A model generated the notes under the pieces. The model saw only the letters and a program-made list of their open reading frames with translations. It did no database searches and was not told the origin of the DNA. Below are positions 1-5,418 of a DNA stretch of 12,765 bases, piece after piece (within the stretch, counting starts at the first letter, position 1; every line of letters starts with the position of its first letter). The position numbers and the translations under genes are program-made. The DNA is taken from assembly GCA_964619955.1 (NCBI GenBank), contig CAZUJF010000063.1, positions 1 to 12,765 on the forward strand, given 5' to 3'. Source of the DNA: JACQFK01 sp964619955. Its GTDB lineage: Bacteria; Planctomycetota; MHYJ01; JACPRB01.

Positions 1-246
1 CCGGATAGGGCAATAATTTCCGGAAAAGCAGGGCAAGAATATCTGGAACCTGCATCAAGTGTAGGCCAAGGGTCGAAGAGATACATGGCTTGATCTCGGA
101 TTGGCGATAAGCCCCTTCTTCACGCCGTTCCAGAAGGCTGGCTTCATGTCGTCCGGGCATACGGCGTTCTTACTTCAATGGTAACACAAGGAGGAGGAGG
201 AAGAACCGGGAGAAACCCACCATCTCAAGTTAGAACTCCCGTGGCT
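1..246. other. Left-edge stretch with no supported gene
   Basis: Nothing convincing is coded here. On the plus strand one frame is open from base 1 to a TGA at 91-93 (30 residues), so the tail of a gene starting outside the window is possible but unsupported. On the minus strand an ATG at 53-55 reads off the left edge for 18 codons without a Shine-Dalgarno site. Another short minus-strand frame upstream of it, containing the residues PAFWNGVKKGLIANP, is closed on both sides and may be a gene remnant. Confidence 0.3.
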
Positions 247-600
247 TCATTTCGGAATCGCAACCCGCCAATTCAACATGACCCCCTTAACATCGAAGCC
301 GACGGTGAGATCTTCATGTTTGAAGAAGGTGTTCTTCTGGGGAATGAACGCATCATCAGCGTCCTTGCGCGCTTTGAAGCGCCAGAGCCAGTACTCGCTA
401 TCCCCGACTGTGTCCTTCTTCATGGGAATACCGTACATCTGGGCCAGCTCATCGCGCGTAGCCTTCCCGATGAGGGGGTCAAGTTGTGCCGCGTACATGT
501 CCTGGCGTTCCTGCTTGGAGAGGTTGCAGGAAACCCCGGAGACCGCCAGAACCAGGAGAGCCACGAATAGTGTTCTCGTCGAATAACCTCTAAGTCCCAT
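247..600 (-). CDS. Small predicted lipoprotein, BamE/SmpA-like (paralogue of 836-1153)
   Basis: Likely exported, 117 residues. I start it at the ATG at 600 because GGAGG stands five bases upstream on the minus strand; a GTG at 618 would give six more residues but lacks that site. Residues 1-25 form a signal peptide: basic start, hydrophobic core LFVALLVLAV, and a Cys at 25 in a loose lipobox (GVSC). The mature part contains LDPLIGKATRDELAQMYGIP, then an EYW motif, a basic turn, and a closing VGFDVKGVMLNWR. This order (helix with a YG-x-P turn, then strands with a YWxYR-type motif) resembles the small BamE/SmpA-fold lipoproteins; that assignment is inference from pattern. The product at 836-1153 shares the order and many of the residues. 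The genes are divergent with 235 bp between them. Role unknown; periplasmic location likely. Confidence 0.7.
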   Translation of the reverse strand: MGLRGYSTRTLFVALLVLAVSGVSCNLSKQERQDMYAAQLDPLIGKATRDELAQMYGIPMKKDTVGDSEYWLWRFKARKDADDAFIPQKNTFFKHEDLTVGFDVKGVMLNWRVAIPK

Positions 601-611
601 GCATCCTCCAA

Positions 612-626
612 GATTCACCGTGAATC
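612..626. promoter_or_regulatory. 15-bp perfect palindrome upstream of the minus-strand lipoprotein gene
   Basis: GATTCACCGTGAATC reads as seven perfect pairs around a single central base. It lies 12 bases upstream of the ATG at 600, just behind the ribosome binding site. It could be a repressor operator or a short 5'-UTR hairpin. No regulator in the window is obviously matched to it, and I see no clear promoter hexamers around it. Confidence 0.4.
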
Positions 627-835
627 GGCTATGGCACGATTGTTCAAAGCTTACCGCCCTCCCGCGAGTTAGAATGGAAAAAAGGCTTTGAACTTACGGG
701 GGCTCCATGGACGTTGAACCCGGCGTCGGGCCATCCGGCCAACCGCCTGCTGCGGCGACGGGGAGAGCGCCCTGACCACGGTAACGATTCCCTAGGCGGA
801 GTGGACATCGAGGGGACACCGGAGGAAACTTAGGC

Positions 836-1153
836 GTGAAAATGGCGGCACTTGCGGTCTTGAGCGCGTCGCTTCTCATGGGCATGGCCCAATGCCAGGC
901 GGACAAGCGAACTGCACAGCTTACGGCCGAACTCGACCAACTTGTCGGAAGCGCCACCAAGGAGAGAATTGCCGGAATCTACGGGATGCCGAGGAGGCGT
1001 GAGACACTTGGTTCCATGGAGTACTGGCAGTACCGGATTAGTTACGGGACGGTGTATTTTCGAGGGACCTCACGGGAACAGTACGATGAGTTCCAGTTGG
1101 GTTTCGATGCCCAAGGCATACTGAGGAAATGGCGCGCATCGGTTCGGAGATGA
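836..1153 (+). CDS. Small predicted exported protein or lipoprotein, paralogue of 247-600
   Basis: 105 residues. The GTG at 836 is preferred over the ATG at 842 because GGAGG at 821-825 sits ten bases before the GTG. Residues 1-20 form a signal sequence (MKMAALAVLSASLLMGMAQC). Cys20 could be lipidated, but Gln at -1 is a poor lipobox, so ordinary signal peptidase cleavage is also possible. The mature part has LDQLVGSATKERIAGIYGMP, an EYWQYR motif and a closing LGFDAQGILRKWR. These align in order with LDPLIGKATRDELAQMYGIP, EYWLWR and VGFDVKGVMLNWR of the divergent neighbour, so the two arose by duplication and diverged. A BamE/SmpA-like fold is inferred from this pattern. Substrate or partner unknown. 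Confidence 0.7.
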   Translation: MKMAALAVLSASLLMGMAQCQADKRTAQLTAELDQLVGSATKERIAGIYGMPRRRETLGSMEYWQYRISYGTVYFRGTSREQYDEFQLGFDAQGILRKWRASVRR

Positions 1154-1254
1154 GGATCCAGGAAACATCCGGATCATGGCGTTAATGGTGTCCGAGCGGC
1201 GCTGATCGTGTCCGCTCAAGTTAGGTGCTCACGGCTGGGAACGAGGGGGGAACA

Positions 1255-2016
1255 ATGTCTCGGAAGACGATCAGAAGCGCTGCTGAGCCCACTCCCTCAA
1301 CGGCTCTGCCTAACCAGACTACCTCTTCAGCACGATTTCCAACTTACGATATCGAGCACGCGCTGTCCTATGCGAGTGCCCTTTTTGAGGTCGAAGCTAA
1401 GCGCGCAGAAGATCTTTCGGAATATCAATGGGCTAACCTCTGTTACCTAGAACTTGCACGATTTCCTGTTGCATCCCATTCCGAGGCACCGGACCTAGCC
1501 CCACTCCTGAAGCGAGTCAGCCGACTCCTCAAGAACGTCAGGAAGGATGCCCGTACTTGGGCCAGCATCGTGCTGGCCCGGAAAGTCGAGCCCGATGAGC
1601 GCTTGTCCGACGAAGAGAGGGAGCAGTTGAATCTGGCTCGACAAATGCACGATCCGTTGGCACGACGTGCGCGAAGCCTGGAGGCATCGCGTCTTGAGAA
1701 GGAGGACACGGCAAGCGGGCAATTCCAGCTTTTTGAAGCAGAAGTGGCACGCAGCAAGCGTGCGGCGAGCGCCCGCAAGGGAAAGAAATCTAAGAAGACC
1801 AAAATCGCTCTCGCGATCAAACTGCTCCTGGGGAACCGCCGCCTCAAGGTGAGGGAGATCGCTACCATGCTTGGGGTAGCCCCCTCGACGTTGCATCGTG
1901 ATACAGACTTCAAGAATGTCAATGCGGCCCGGCGGAAGGCGAATCAGGAGGCTCCGAAGGTGAAGCATGGGGACACGTTTGAACCACCGGAGGACGAGGA
2001 GTCCAGGGAGGACTGA
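1255..2016 (+). CDS. HTH-domain protein of the integrative element, function unknown
   Basis: 253 residues from the ATG at 1255, preceded by a GAGGGGGG ribosome binding run; a GTG ten codons earlier is in frame but has no such site. Residues 1-30 are polar and probably disordered. Residues 31-160 are mostly helical and charged, with no family I recognise. Residues 165-183 are a Lys/Arg-rich patch (KGKKSKK) suited to nucleic-acid contact. Residues 198-218 (VREIATMLGVAPSTLHRDTDF) form a clear helix-turn-helix of the type found in resolvases and small terminase-like proteins. The C-terminus is strongly acidic. It is the first plus-strand gene before the integrase-linked cluster and is separated from it by the hairpin-rich patch at 2049-2159. 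It could be a regulator of the element or bind that patch; membership in the element is inferred from orientation and context. Confidence 0.6.
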   Translation: MSRKTIRSAAEPTPSTALPNQTTSSARFPTYDIEHALSYASALFEVEAKRAEDLSEYQWANLCYLELARFPVASHSEAPDLAPLLKRVSRLLKNVRKDARTWASIVLARKVEPDERLSDEEREQLNLARQMHDPLARRARSLEASRLEKEDTASGQFQLFEAEVARSKRAASARKGKKSKKTKIALAIKLLLGNRRLKVREIATMLGVAPSTLHRDTDFKNVNAARRKANQEAPKVKHGDTFEPPEDEESRED

Positions 2017-2048
2017 TTTCCGATGCGTCACTTTCTGCAACACTTTCA

Positions 2049-2159
2049 AGGGGCCGCTTTCCCCTAACATGCTTTAGACCAGAATGTTACGCCTGCTAAA
2101 GCATGGCGTATGGGCAACTCGCCCCCCAATAGGTAGGCAGCGAATGAAACAACGCTGCC
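2049..2159 (+). repeat. Non-coding patch dense in inverted repeats
   Basis: The 155 bases between the HTH gene and the next ribosome binding site hold several stems. AGGGG/CCCCT pair at 2049-2053 and 2061-2065. TAACAT/ATGTTA pair at 2065-2070 and 2084-2089. TACGCCTGC (2088-2096) pairs with 2101-2110 around a TAAA loop with one bulged T (nine pairs). GGGC/GCCC pair at 2112-2115 and 2121-2124. GGCAGCG/CGCTGCC are seven perfect pairs at 2136-2142 and 2153-2159. A competing ten-pair stem joins CATGCTTTAG (2068-2077) to CTAAAGCATG (2096-2105) and excludes the second and third stems. Possible roles are a switching RNA leader, a protein-binding control region, or a single-strand or transfer origin. 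No T-tract follows, so it is not a plain terminator. Confidence 0.55.
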
Positions 2160-2171
2160 GAAGGAGGAGCG

Positions 2172-2384
2172 ATGCCCGACCTGAAGTCCCGCCTGACCCT
2201 GCCGGAGATCATGCGCGCCCTGGGTGAGAAGCGCGCCACCGTCGAGCGGCTTGTCTACCAGTTCCACGAACTGATAGGCCCCCCCGAAAGGGCCGGAATC
2301 GTCCGCACCTGGCCAGCCCACGTCCTAGGCCAACTCCAGGCCATCCTTAAGGAAGAGGATCGGCTGAAGGAGGTGCGGCGATGA
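2172..2384 (+). CDS. Small MerR/excisionase-like HTH protein
   Basis: 70 residues, starting at the ATG at 2172 three bases after a strong AAGGAGGAG. Residues 8-30 (LTLPEIMRALGEKRATVERLVYQF) look like the helix-turn-helix of a winged MerR/Xis-type DNA-binding domain. IVRTWPAHVLGQLQAIL (43-59) fits the second wing-plus-helix part, where the usual motif is an R-x-W or R-x-Y followed by a leucine-rich helix. It has no effector domain, so it is either an excisionase-like factor or a small transcriptional regulator. It opens the tight gene run that ends with the integrase, and its last bases carry a nine-base Shine-Dalgarno sequence for the overlapping next gene. Binding site unknown; the inverted repeats just upstream are candidates. 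Confidence 0.65.
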   Translation: MPDLKSRLTLPEIMRALGEKRATVERLVYQFHELIGPPERAGIVRTWPAHVLGQLQAILKEEDRLKEVRR

Positions 2385-2608
2385 TCCCGACTCAAGGGAG
2401 CGAGAAGGCTCGCGAAGTGGTGTGTTCCGCGATAAAGCTGATGTCCGATTGCGTCGAAGGCGCTGGGCTAAACGAACTGGGCCAGGATCGTGCGTGGCGG
2501 GAAGAACACACGCGATTGGACAAGGATCCAATCGATGTACTGTACGACTGCGCAAACATAATTCGTGCGGCTGAGTCTCGTCTGAGGGAACTCGGCTATG
2601 GCAAATGA
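2381..2608 (+). CDS. Hypothetical small helical protein
   Basis: 75 residues. The ATG at 2381 overlaps the TGA of the preceding gene (ATGA) and follows AAGGAGGTG at 2367-2375, complementary to the 16S tail over nine bases, so translation should be efficient and coupled. The sequence is helical and charged, with two Cys (15 and 24) and a third in LYDCANIIRAAESRLRELGYG at the end. I see no signal peptide, membrane segment or known motif. Its place between the small HTH protein and the helicase suggests an accessory role in replication or control of the element, but nothing in the protein itself shows this. Confidence 0.6.
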   Translation: MIPTQGSEKAREVVCSAIKLMSDCVEGAGLNELGQDRAWREEHTRLDKDPIDVLYDCANIIRAAESRLRELGYGK

Positions 2609-4139
2609 AGCGGTCGAGGCCGCCCTGCTTGCACACGCTCGCAACATGAGTACGGCTGAATGGGAACGGCTCGAGACCGCGAGGGTGGCGGCCAACGGCG
2701 GTGAGCCCTCGAACGGCCCTGTACTCCTGCGTCTGTCCACAGTCGAGCCCACCCCTGTTCGTTGGCTCTGGCCGGGGCGAATCCCCCTTGGGAAGCTGTC
2801 GATCCTTGATGGCGATCCGGGGCTCGGGAAGTCGCTCGTCACAATAGACCTTGCCGCCCGAGTCTCACGGGGCCTCGCGATGCCCGACGGTAGCGCGGGG
2901 GATCTCTCCGGCGCGACAGGAGCGATCCTCTTGAACGCCGAGGACGATCCCGCGGACACCGTGCGCCCTCGGCTTGACGCGGCTGGAGGCGACCCCGAGC
3001 GGGTCGTGCTACTCCAAGGGGTCCGGCGGGTCGGGGAGGACGATAAGGTCTCCGTTCGCATCCCCACCCTGGCGGACGTGGCGACGATTCGATCAGCGGT
3101 GCAGGAGATGGGCGCAGCGCTCGTCGTCATCGACCCCGTAATGGCCTACCTCGGCGGTAAAGACTCTCATGTCGATTCCCAGATCCGCGAGTTGCTCGCG
3201 CCCCTGGCTGCGCTGGCCGCCGAACTTGGAACCGCAGTCGTTCTCGTGCGCCATCTCCGGAAGTCGGGCGGGTCCAACGCCCTTTACGCGGGGGGCGGGT
3301 CTATCGGCATCATCGGGGCAGCCCGGGCTGGGCTGATGGTTGCGCCTGACCCTGACGACGAAACGGGCGAGCGCCGCATCCTAGCTGCAACGAAGTGCAA
3401 TCTCAGCCGGAAGCCAGAGTCCCTTCTCTTCCACGTCGAGACGGCGAACGAGGTCCCGCATGTCGTCTGGGACGGAACCTCCTCTCGGACGGCATCAGAC
3501 ATCATGGAGGCACGAGAGGGTACCCGCTCACAAAGGCCAGCCGCCGATGAAGCTCGCGACTTCCTCCGGGAGGTGCTGGCGCATGGGTCACGAACTGTCT
3601 CGGAACTCAAGGATGAAGCTCGCCGAGCCTGTATCGCCTGGCGATCAATTGAGCGCGCAAAGCCCGAGGCTGGGGTCGCCTCAGAGAAGGCCGCCTTCGG
3701 CGGGGGCTGGAGATGGCACATCCCAGGGGCTAGGGTGCCCAAGGCCGCCTCCGTTGGCGGTCTTGGCGGCCTTCGGGAAAGTGACCCCGGAAGCACCCCT
3801 GAAAACCGCATTTTAAGCGAATCTGGCGAAGAACGCCCAAAGACCGCCCACATGCAGGACTTGGCGGTCTTCGAAGGCCGCCAAGTGGTACCCTTCGCAA
3901 ATTCTTCTGAAAATGATGTTTTTAGGCCCCCAAAGCCCAAGGCCGCCACGAAGGCCGCCAAACTCGGGAACTTGCTGGAGGGGGCAGCCTCCCCTGCTCC
4001 CGCCTGTATCTACGGCCACCTTCGCCTCTGGCGCTCCAAGGGCGGCGTCATCGCTTGCGGAGAGTGCCACCCTCCCGCTGCGGCCGAACTTGTCGCGGAA
4101 TGGATCAATCAAGCAGTGACGACAGGAGGCGACAGATGA
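2598..4139 (+). CDS. RepA-like AAA_25 (RecA-fold) ATPase/helicase with winged helix and zinc ribbon
   Basis: 513 residues; the ATG at 2598 overlaps the previous gene by 11 bases and has GAGGG at 2584-2588. A RecA-like core spans about residues 50-290: Walker A GDPGLGKS (72-79), acidic NAEDD (113-117) with the likely catalytic Glu115, Walker B LVVIDP (175-180), VRHLRKSGG around His219, and the glycine-rich GSIGIIGAARAGLMV (234-248). This is the layout of AAA_25/RepA-type hexameric helicases, common in phages and integrative elements. Residues 315-375 form a winged helix ending in GGGWRWHIP, usual for this group. Residues 377-465 are a low-complexity linker whose DNA carries the AAGRCCGCC array. 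C470, H474, C487 and C490 suggest a zinc ribbon ending in HPP. It probably drives replication of the element, with the host supplying a primase since none is present. The linker and ribbon are additions to the shorter common form. Confidence 0.85.
   Translation: MANEAVEAALLAHARNMSTAEWERLETARVAANGGEPSNGPVLLRLSTVEPTPVRWLWPGRIPLGKLSILDGDPGLGKSLVTIDLAARVSRGLAMPDGSAGDLSGATGAILLNAEDDPADTVRPRLDAAGGDPERVVLLQGVRRVGEDDKVSVRIPTLADVATIRSAVQEMGAALVVIDPVMAYLGGKDSHVDSQIRELLAPLAALAAELGTAVVLVRHLRKSGGSNALYAGGGSIGIIGAARAGLMVAPDPDDETGERRILAATKCNLSRKPESLLFHVETANEVPHVVWDGTSSRTASDIMEAREGTRSQRPAADEARDFLREVLAHGSRTVSELKDEARRACIAWRSIERAKPEAGVASEKAAFGGGWRWHIPGARVPKAASVGGLGGLRESDPGSTPENRILSESGEERPKTAHMQDLAVFEGRQVVPFANSSENDVFRPPKPKAATKAAKLGNLLEGAASPAPACIYGHLRLWRSKGGVIACGECHPPAAAELVAEWINQAVTTGGDR
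3687..3959. repeat. Iteron-like array of AAGRCCGCC motifs inside the helicase gene
   Basis: Direct copies of AAGRCCGCC start at 3687, 3741, 3840, 3874, 3939 and 3951. Inverted copies (GGCGGYCTT) start at 3756, 3765 and 3863. That is nine in 273 bp, against two I found by eye elsewhere in the window (7073, and inverted at 11318). The copies are read in different frames and orientations, giving KAA, KTA, GGL, part of LAVF or EGR, so the repetition is in DNA, not one repeated peptide. An AT-rich tract at 3898-3926 (8 G/C of 29) lies between the last inverted-direct pair and the final two direct copies. Phage lambda's origin is built similarly, with iterons plus an AT-rich segment inside gene O. 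Function here is inferred. Confidence 0.6.
3859..3886. repeat. 28-nt near-perfect palindrome
   Basis: The half-site ACTTGGCGGTCTTC (3859-3872) pairs with 3873-3886 at 13 of 14 positions around a TTCGAA centre. The single mismatch (T3868 with G3877) would be a G-U wobble in RNA. It joins one inverted and one direct AAGRCCGCC motif head to head. It lies inside the coding sequence, across LAVFEGRQV. It could be a dimer binding site or form a cruciform. Confidence 0.65.
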
Positions 4140-4546
4140 AGACCGGACACGGGGAGAAGCTCTCCCGGAAGATGGAACAGGCGATTGCAGCCCTGCTCTT
4201 GAAGCCCACACTCGAGACCGCCGCCCAGGAGGCCGGGATTTCCGAAACAACCCTCTGGCGCTGGCTGCAGCAGTCCGCCTTCCAGAAAAGCTACCGAAAG
4301 GCGCGGCGACAGGTAGTCGAGGGGGCTGCCGCCCGCCTCCAGCAAGCCACCGGGGCCGCCGTCGAGGCCCTGGAACGCAACCTCAAGTGCGGGGAGCCGT
4401 CGGCGGAGATCGCCGCCGCCCGGGAGATCCTCCGGCAAGCTGTTCAGGCGGTGGAGGTCTGGGACCTGACCGAAAGGCTGGAGGAACTCGAACTCCGACA
4501 AGCCGATCCAGACGCCCAGCCTCTGAGGAGGGTTGGAGGTGCGTGA
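4136..4546 (+). CDS. HTH protein resembling phBC6A51/small terminase-type proteins
   Basis: 136 residues. The ATG at 4136 shares ATGA with the helicase stop and follows GGAGG; the frame is open upstream, but an earlier start would lie deep in the helicase gene. Residues 26-46 (TLETAAQEAGISETTLWRWLQ) are a clear helix-turn-helix, with a following basic helix (FQKSYRKARRQVV). The rest is a long helical region (EIAAAREILRQAVQAVEVWDLTERLEELELRQ) likely to oligomerise. This layout matches the phBC6A51-type HTH family seen in phages and integrated elements, some of whose members act as small terminase subunits that recognise packaging sites. No large terminase is nearby, so it could instead regulate or bind the replication origin. 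The HTH call is firm; the terminase relation is tentative. Confidence 0.65.
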   Translation: MKTGHGEKLSRKMEQAIAALLLKPTLETAAQEAGISETTLWRWLQQSAFQKSYRKARRQVVEGAAARLQQATGAAVEALERNLKCGEPSAEIAAAREILRQAVQAVEVWDLTERLEELELRQADPDAQPLRRVGGA

Positions 4547-4850
4547 TTTCAAGCGCAGGCTCCAGAAGCTGGAAGCCATCCTGATGCCCCAGATCGTGAA
4601 TTGCGACGGCCGCTGCGGGGGATTCAGAATCGGTATGGACCCCACAGACAAGCTAACCGGCCAACGCTTCCACGTCTGCAGTGTCGATTTCCCCGTCTGG
4701 AGAACCAGGAAGGGTACTGAACGCCCAGAGACCCTCGAGGAATACGAGGATTTCAGGATCGAATACCGGGAAGAGCGGGCCAGGGCGCACCAGGAAGCGA
4801 AACGGAACACGTGGAGAGCTGGGAAACAGATGATCCAGGACAAGGATTGA
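4539..4850 (+). CDS. Hypothetical small Cys-containing protein
   Basis: About 103 residues from the GTG at 4539, eight bases after GAGGAGG (4524-4530); a TTG at 4533 is too close to that site. It overlaps the preceding gene's stop by eight bases. The N-terminus (VRDFKRRLQKLEAIL) is a short amphipathic, possibly coiled-coil helix often seen in small proteins next to such HTH genes. The middle carries CDGRCGG and later FHVCSVDFPVW, three Cys that could bind a metal with a His. The C-terminal third is very charged (EYEDFRIEYREERARAHQEAKR) and helical. I recognise no family. Position suggests a partner of the upstream HTH protein. Confidence 0.6.
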   Translation: MRDFKRRLQKLEAILMPQIVNCDGRCGGFRIGMDPTDKLTGQRFHVCSVDFPVWRTRKGTERPETLEEYEDFRIEYREERARAHQEAKRNTWRAGKQMIQDKD

Positions 4851-4855
4851 TCGCC

Positions 4856-5143
4856 ATGGAAAATGCCTTCAAGCAGGACGGACCCAATAAGCAAGCCCAG
4901 ATCCCCGAGGATGCCCCTCTTCTGAACTTCGAGGACGTGGCAGCCTACCTCCGGCTGACTCCTGGAGCCGTGCGACGCCTCGTAGACGGCCGGAGAGATG
5001 GATCGGACGGGGAGCTTGGAGACCTTCTGCGAGCATGGCTCGTCACCCTTAGTCCTCGGCGTCGATACATATGCCGAGACCCTTTCCTTGCATGGCTCCG
5101 CAATAAATCCGCCCTTGCAATGGGCTCGAGTCCAAGGAGTTAG
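4856..5143 (+). CDS. HTH_17/excisionase-family DNA-binding protein
   Basis: 95 residues from the ATG at 4856, with AAGGA nine bases upstream; a GTG at 4811 lies inside the preceding gene and is less likely. Residues 23-43 (LNFEDVAAYLRLTPGAVRRLV) match the helix-turn-helix of the excisionase-type HTH_17 domain. PRRRYICRDPFLAWL (68-82) fits its wing and final helix, where the usual ending is a strand leading to a residue-specific helix before W or L. The loop between (DGRRDGSDGELGDLLRA) is longer than usual. Two genes upstream of the integrase, it is the best candidate for the recombination directionality factor, though the protein at 2172 is a second one. It sits five bases after the previous stop in the same run. 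Confidence 0.7.
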   Translation: MENAFKQDGPNKQAQIPEDAPLLNFEDVAAYLRLTPGAVRRLVDGRRDGSDGELGDLLRAWLVTLSPRRRYICRDPFLAWLRNKSALAMGSSPRS

Positions 5144-5170
5144 CTAGAATCCATGTCACCAAGTACGATT

Positions 5171-5193
5171 CATTGTATCCATTGTCAGACAAT
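5171..5193. promoter_or_regulatory. Operator-like repeats before the RHH gene
   Basis: CATTGT occurs at 5171-5176 and again nine bases on at 5180-5185. The second copy is part of the perfect 13-bp inverted repeat ATTGTCAGACAAT (5181-5193). Ribbon-helix-helix repressors bind such short repeats as tandem dimers, and the gene starting 19 bases downstream encodes one, so autoregulation of it and the integrase is plausible. TTGTCA (5182-5187) could serve as a -35 element, but the matching -10 is poor. Confidence 0.45.
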
Positions 5194-5211
5194 AGTGTTA
5201 AGGTAATACGT

Positions 5212-5382
5212 ATGCCGAGGTTGGGAAAGAACGCAGGACCTTCACCCCGGGTAAACTTCCGGCTCCCCGAGGTCCTGCACAAGGAACTGCTCCGGTGCGC
5301 GGCTGAAGATCGCCGCGACCTTTCGGACTATCTTCGTCTCCTCGTTGAAGACCATTTAGCGAACAAGCGGAAGCGCAAATAG
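5212..5382 (+). CDS. Ribbon-helix-helix (Arc/CopG-type) repressor
   Basis: 56 residues from the ATG at 5212, with a TAAGG site eight bases upstream; a TTG 13 codons earlier is in frame but lies inside the operator-like repeats. Residues 12-19 (PRVNFRLP) form the DNA-contacting strand. Residues 20-32 (EVLHKELLRCAAE) and 36-50 (DLSDYLRLLVEDHLA) form the two helices of an RHH fold, and a basic tail NKRKRK closes the protein. Such proteins act as dimers on repeated operators. With 36 bases between this gene and the integrase start, they are probably transcribed together, and this repressor may keep integrase and excision genes low. The length is typical for the family. Confidence 0.75.
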   Translation: MPRLGKNAGPSPRVNFRLPEVLHKELLRCAAEDRRDLSDYLRLLVEDHLANKRKRK

Positions 5383-5418
5383 GCTGTCCCGCTATGGCGC
5401 TTTTGGAGGAAGTCGGCA

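Noticed and set aside
178..586. Plus-strand open frames over the first lipoprotein gene
   Set aside because: They lie antisense to a gene with a signal peptide, a ribosome binding site and a paralogue; their own sequences resemble no family.
2049..2065. AGGGG/CCCCT hairpin as a terminator for the HTH gene
   Set aside because: Only five pairs with no T-run after it; described instead as part of the structured patch.
2065..2090. TAACAT...ATGTTAC resembling an integron attC site
   Set aside because: The core-site consensus is not met, the site is far too short, and there is no integron integrase or cassette order.
2468..3130. 220-codon minus-strand frame across the helicase start
   Set aside because: It is Ser/Arg/Pro-rich, has no motif, and lies opposite the Walker A region of the helicase.
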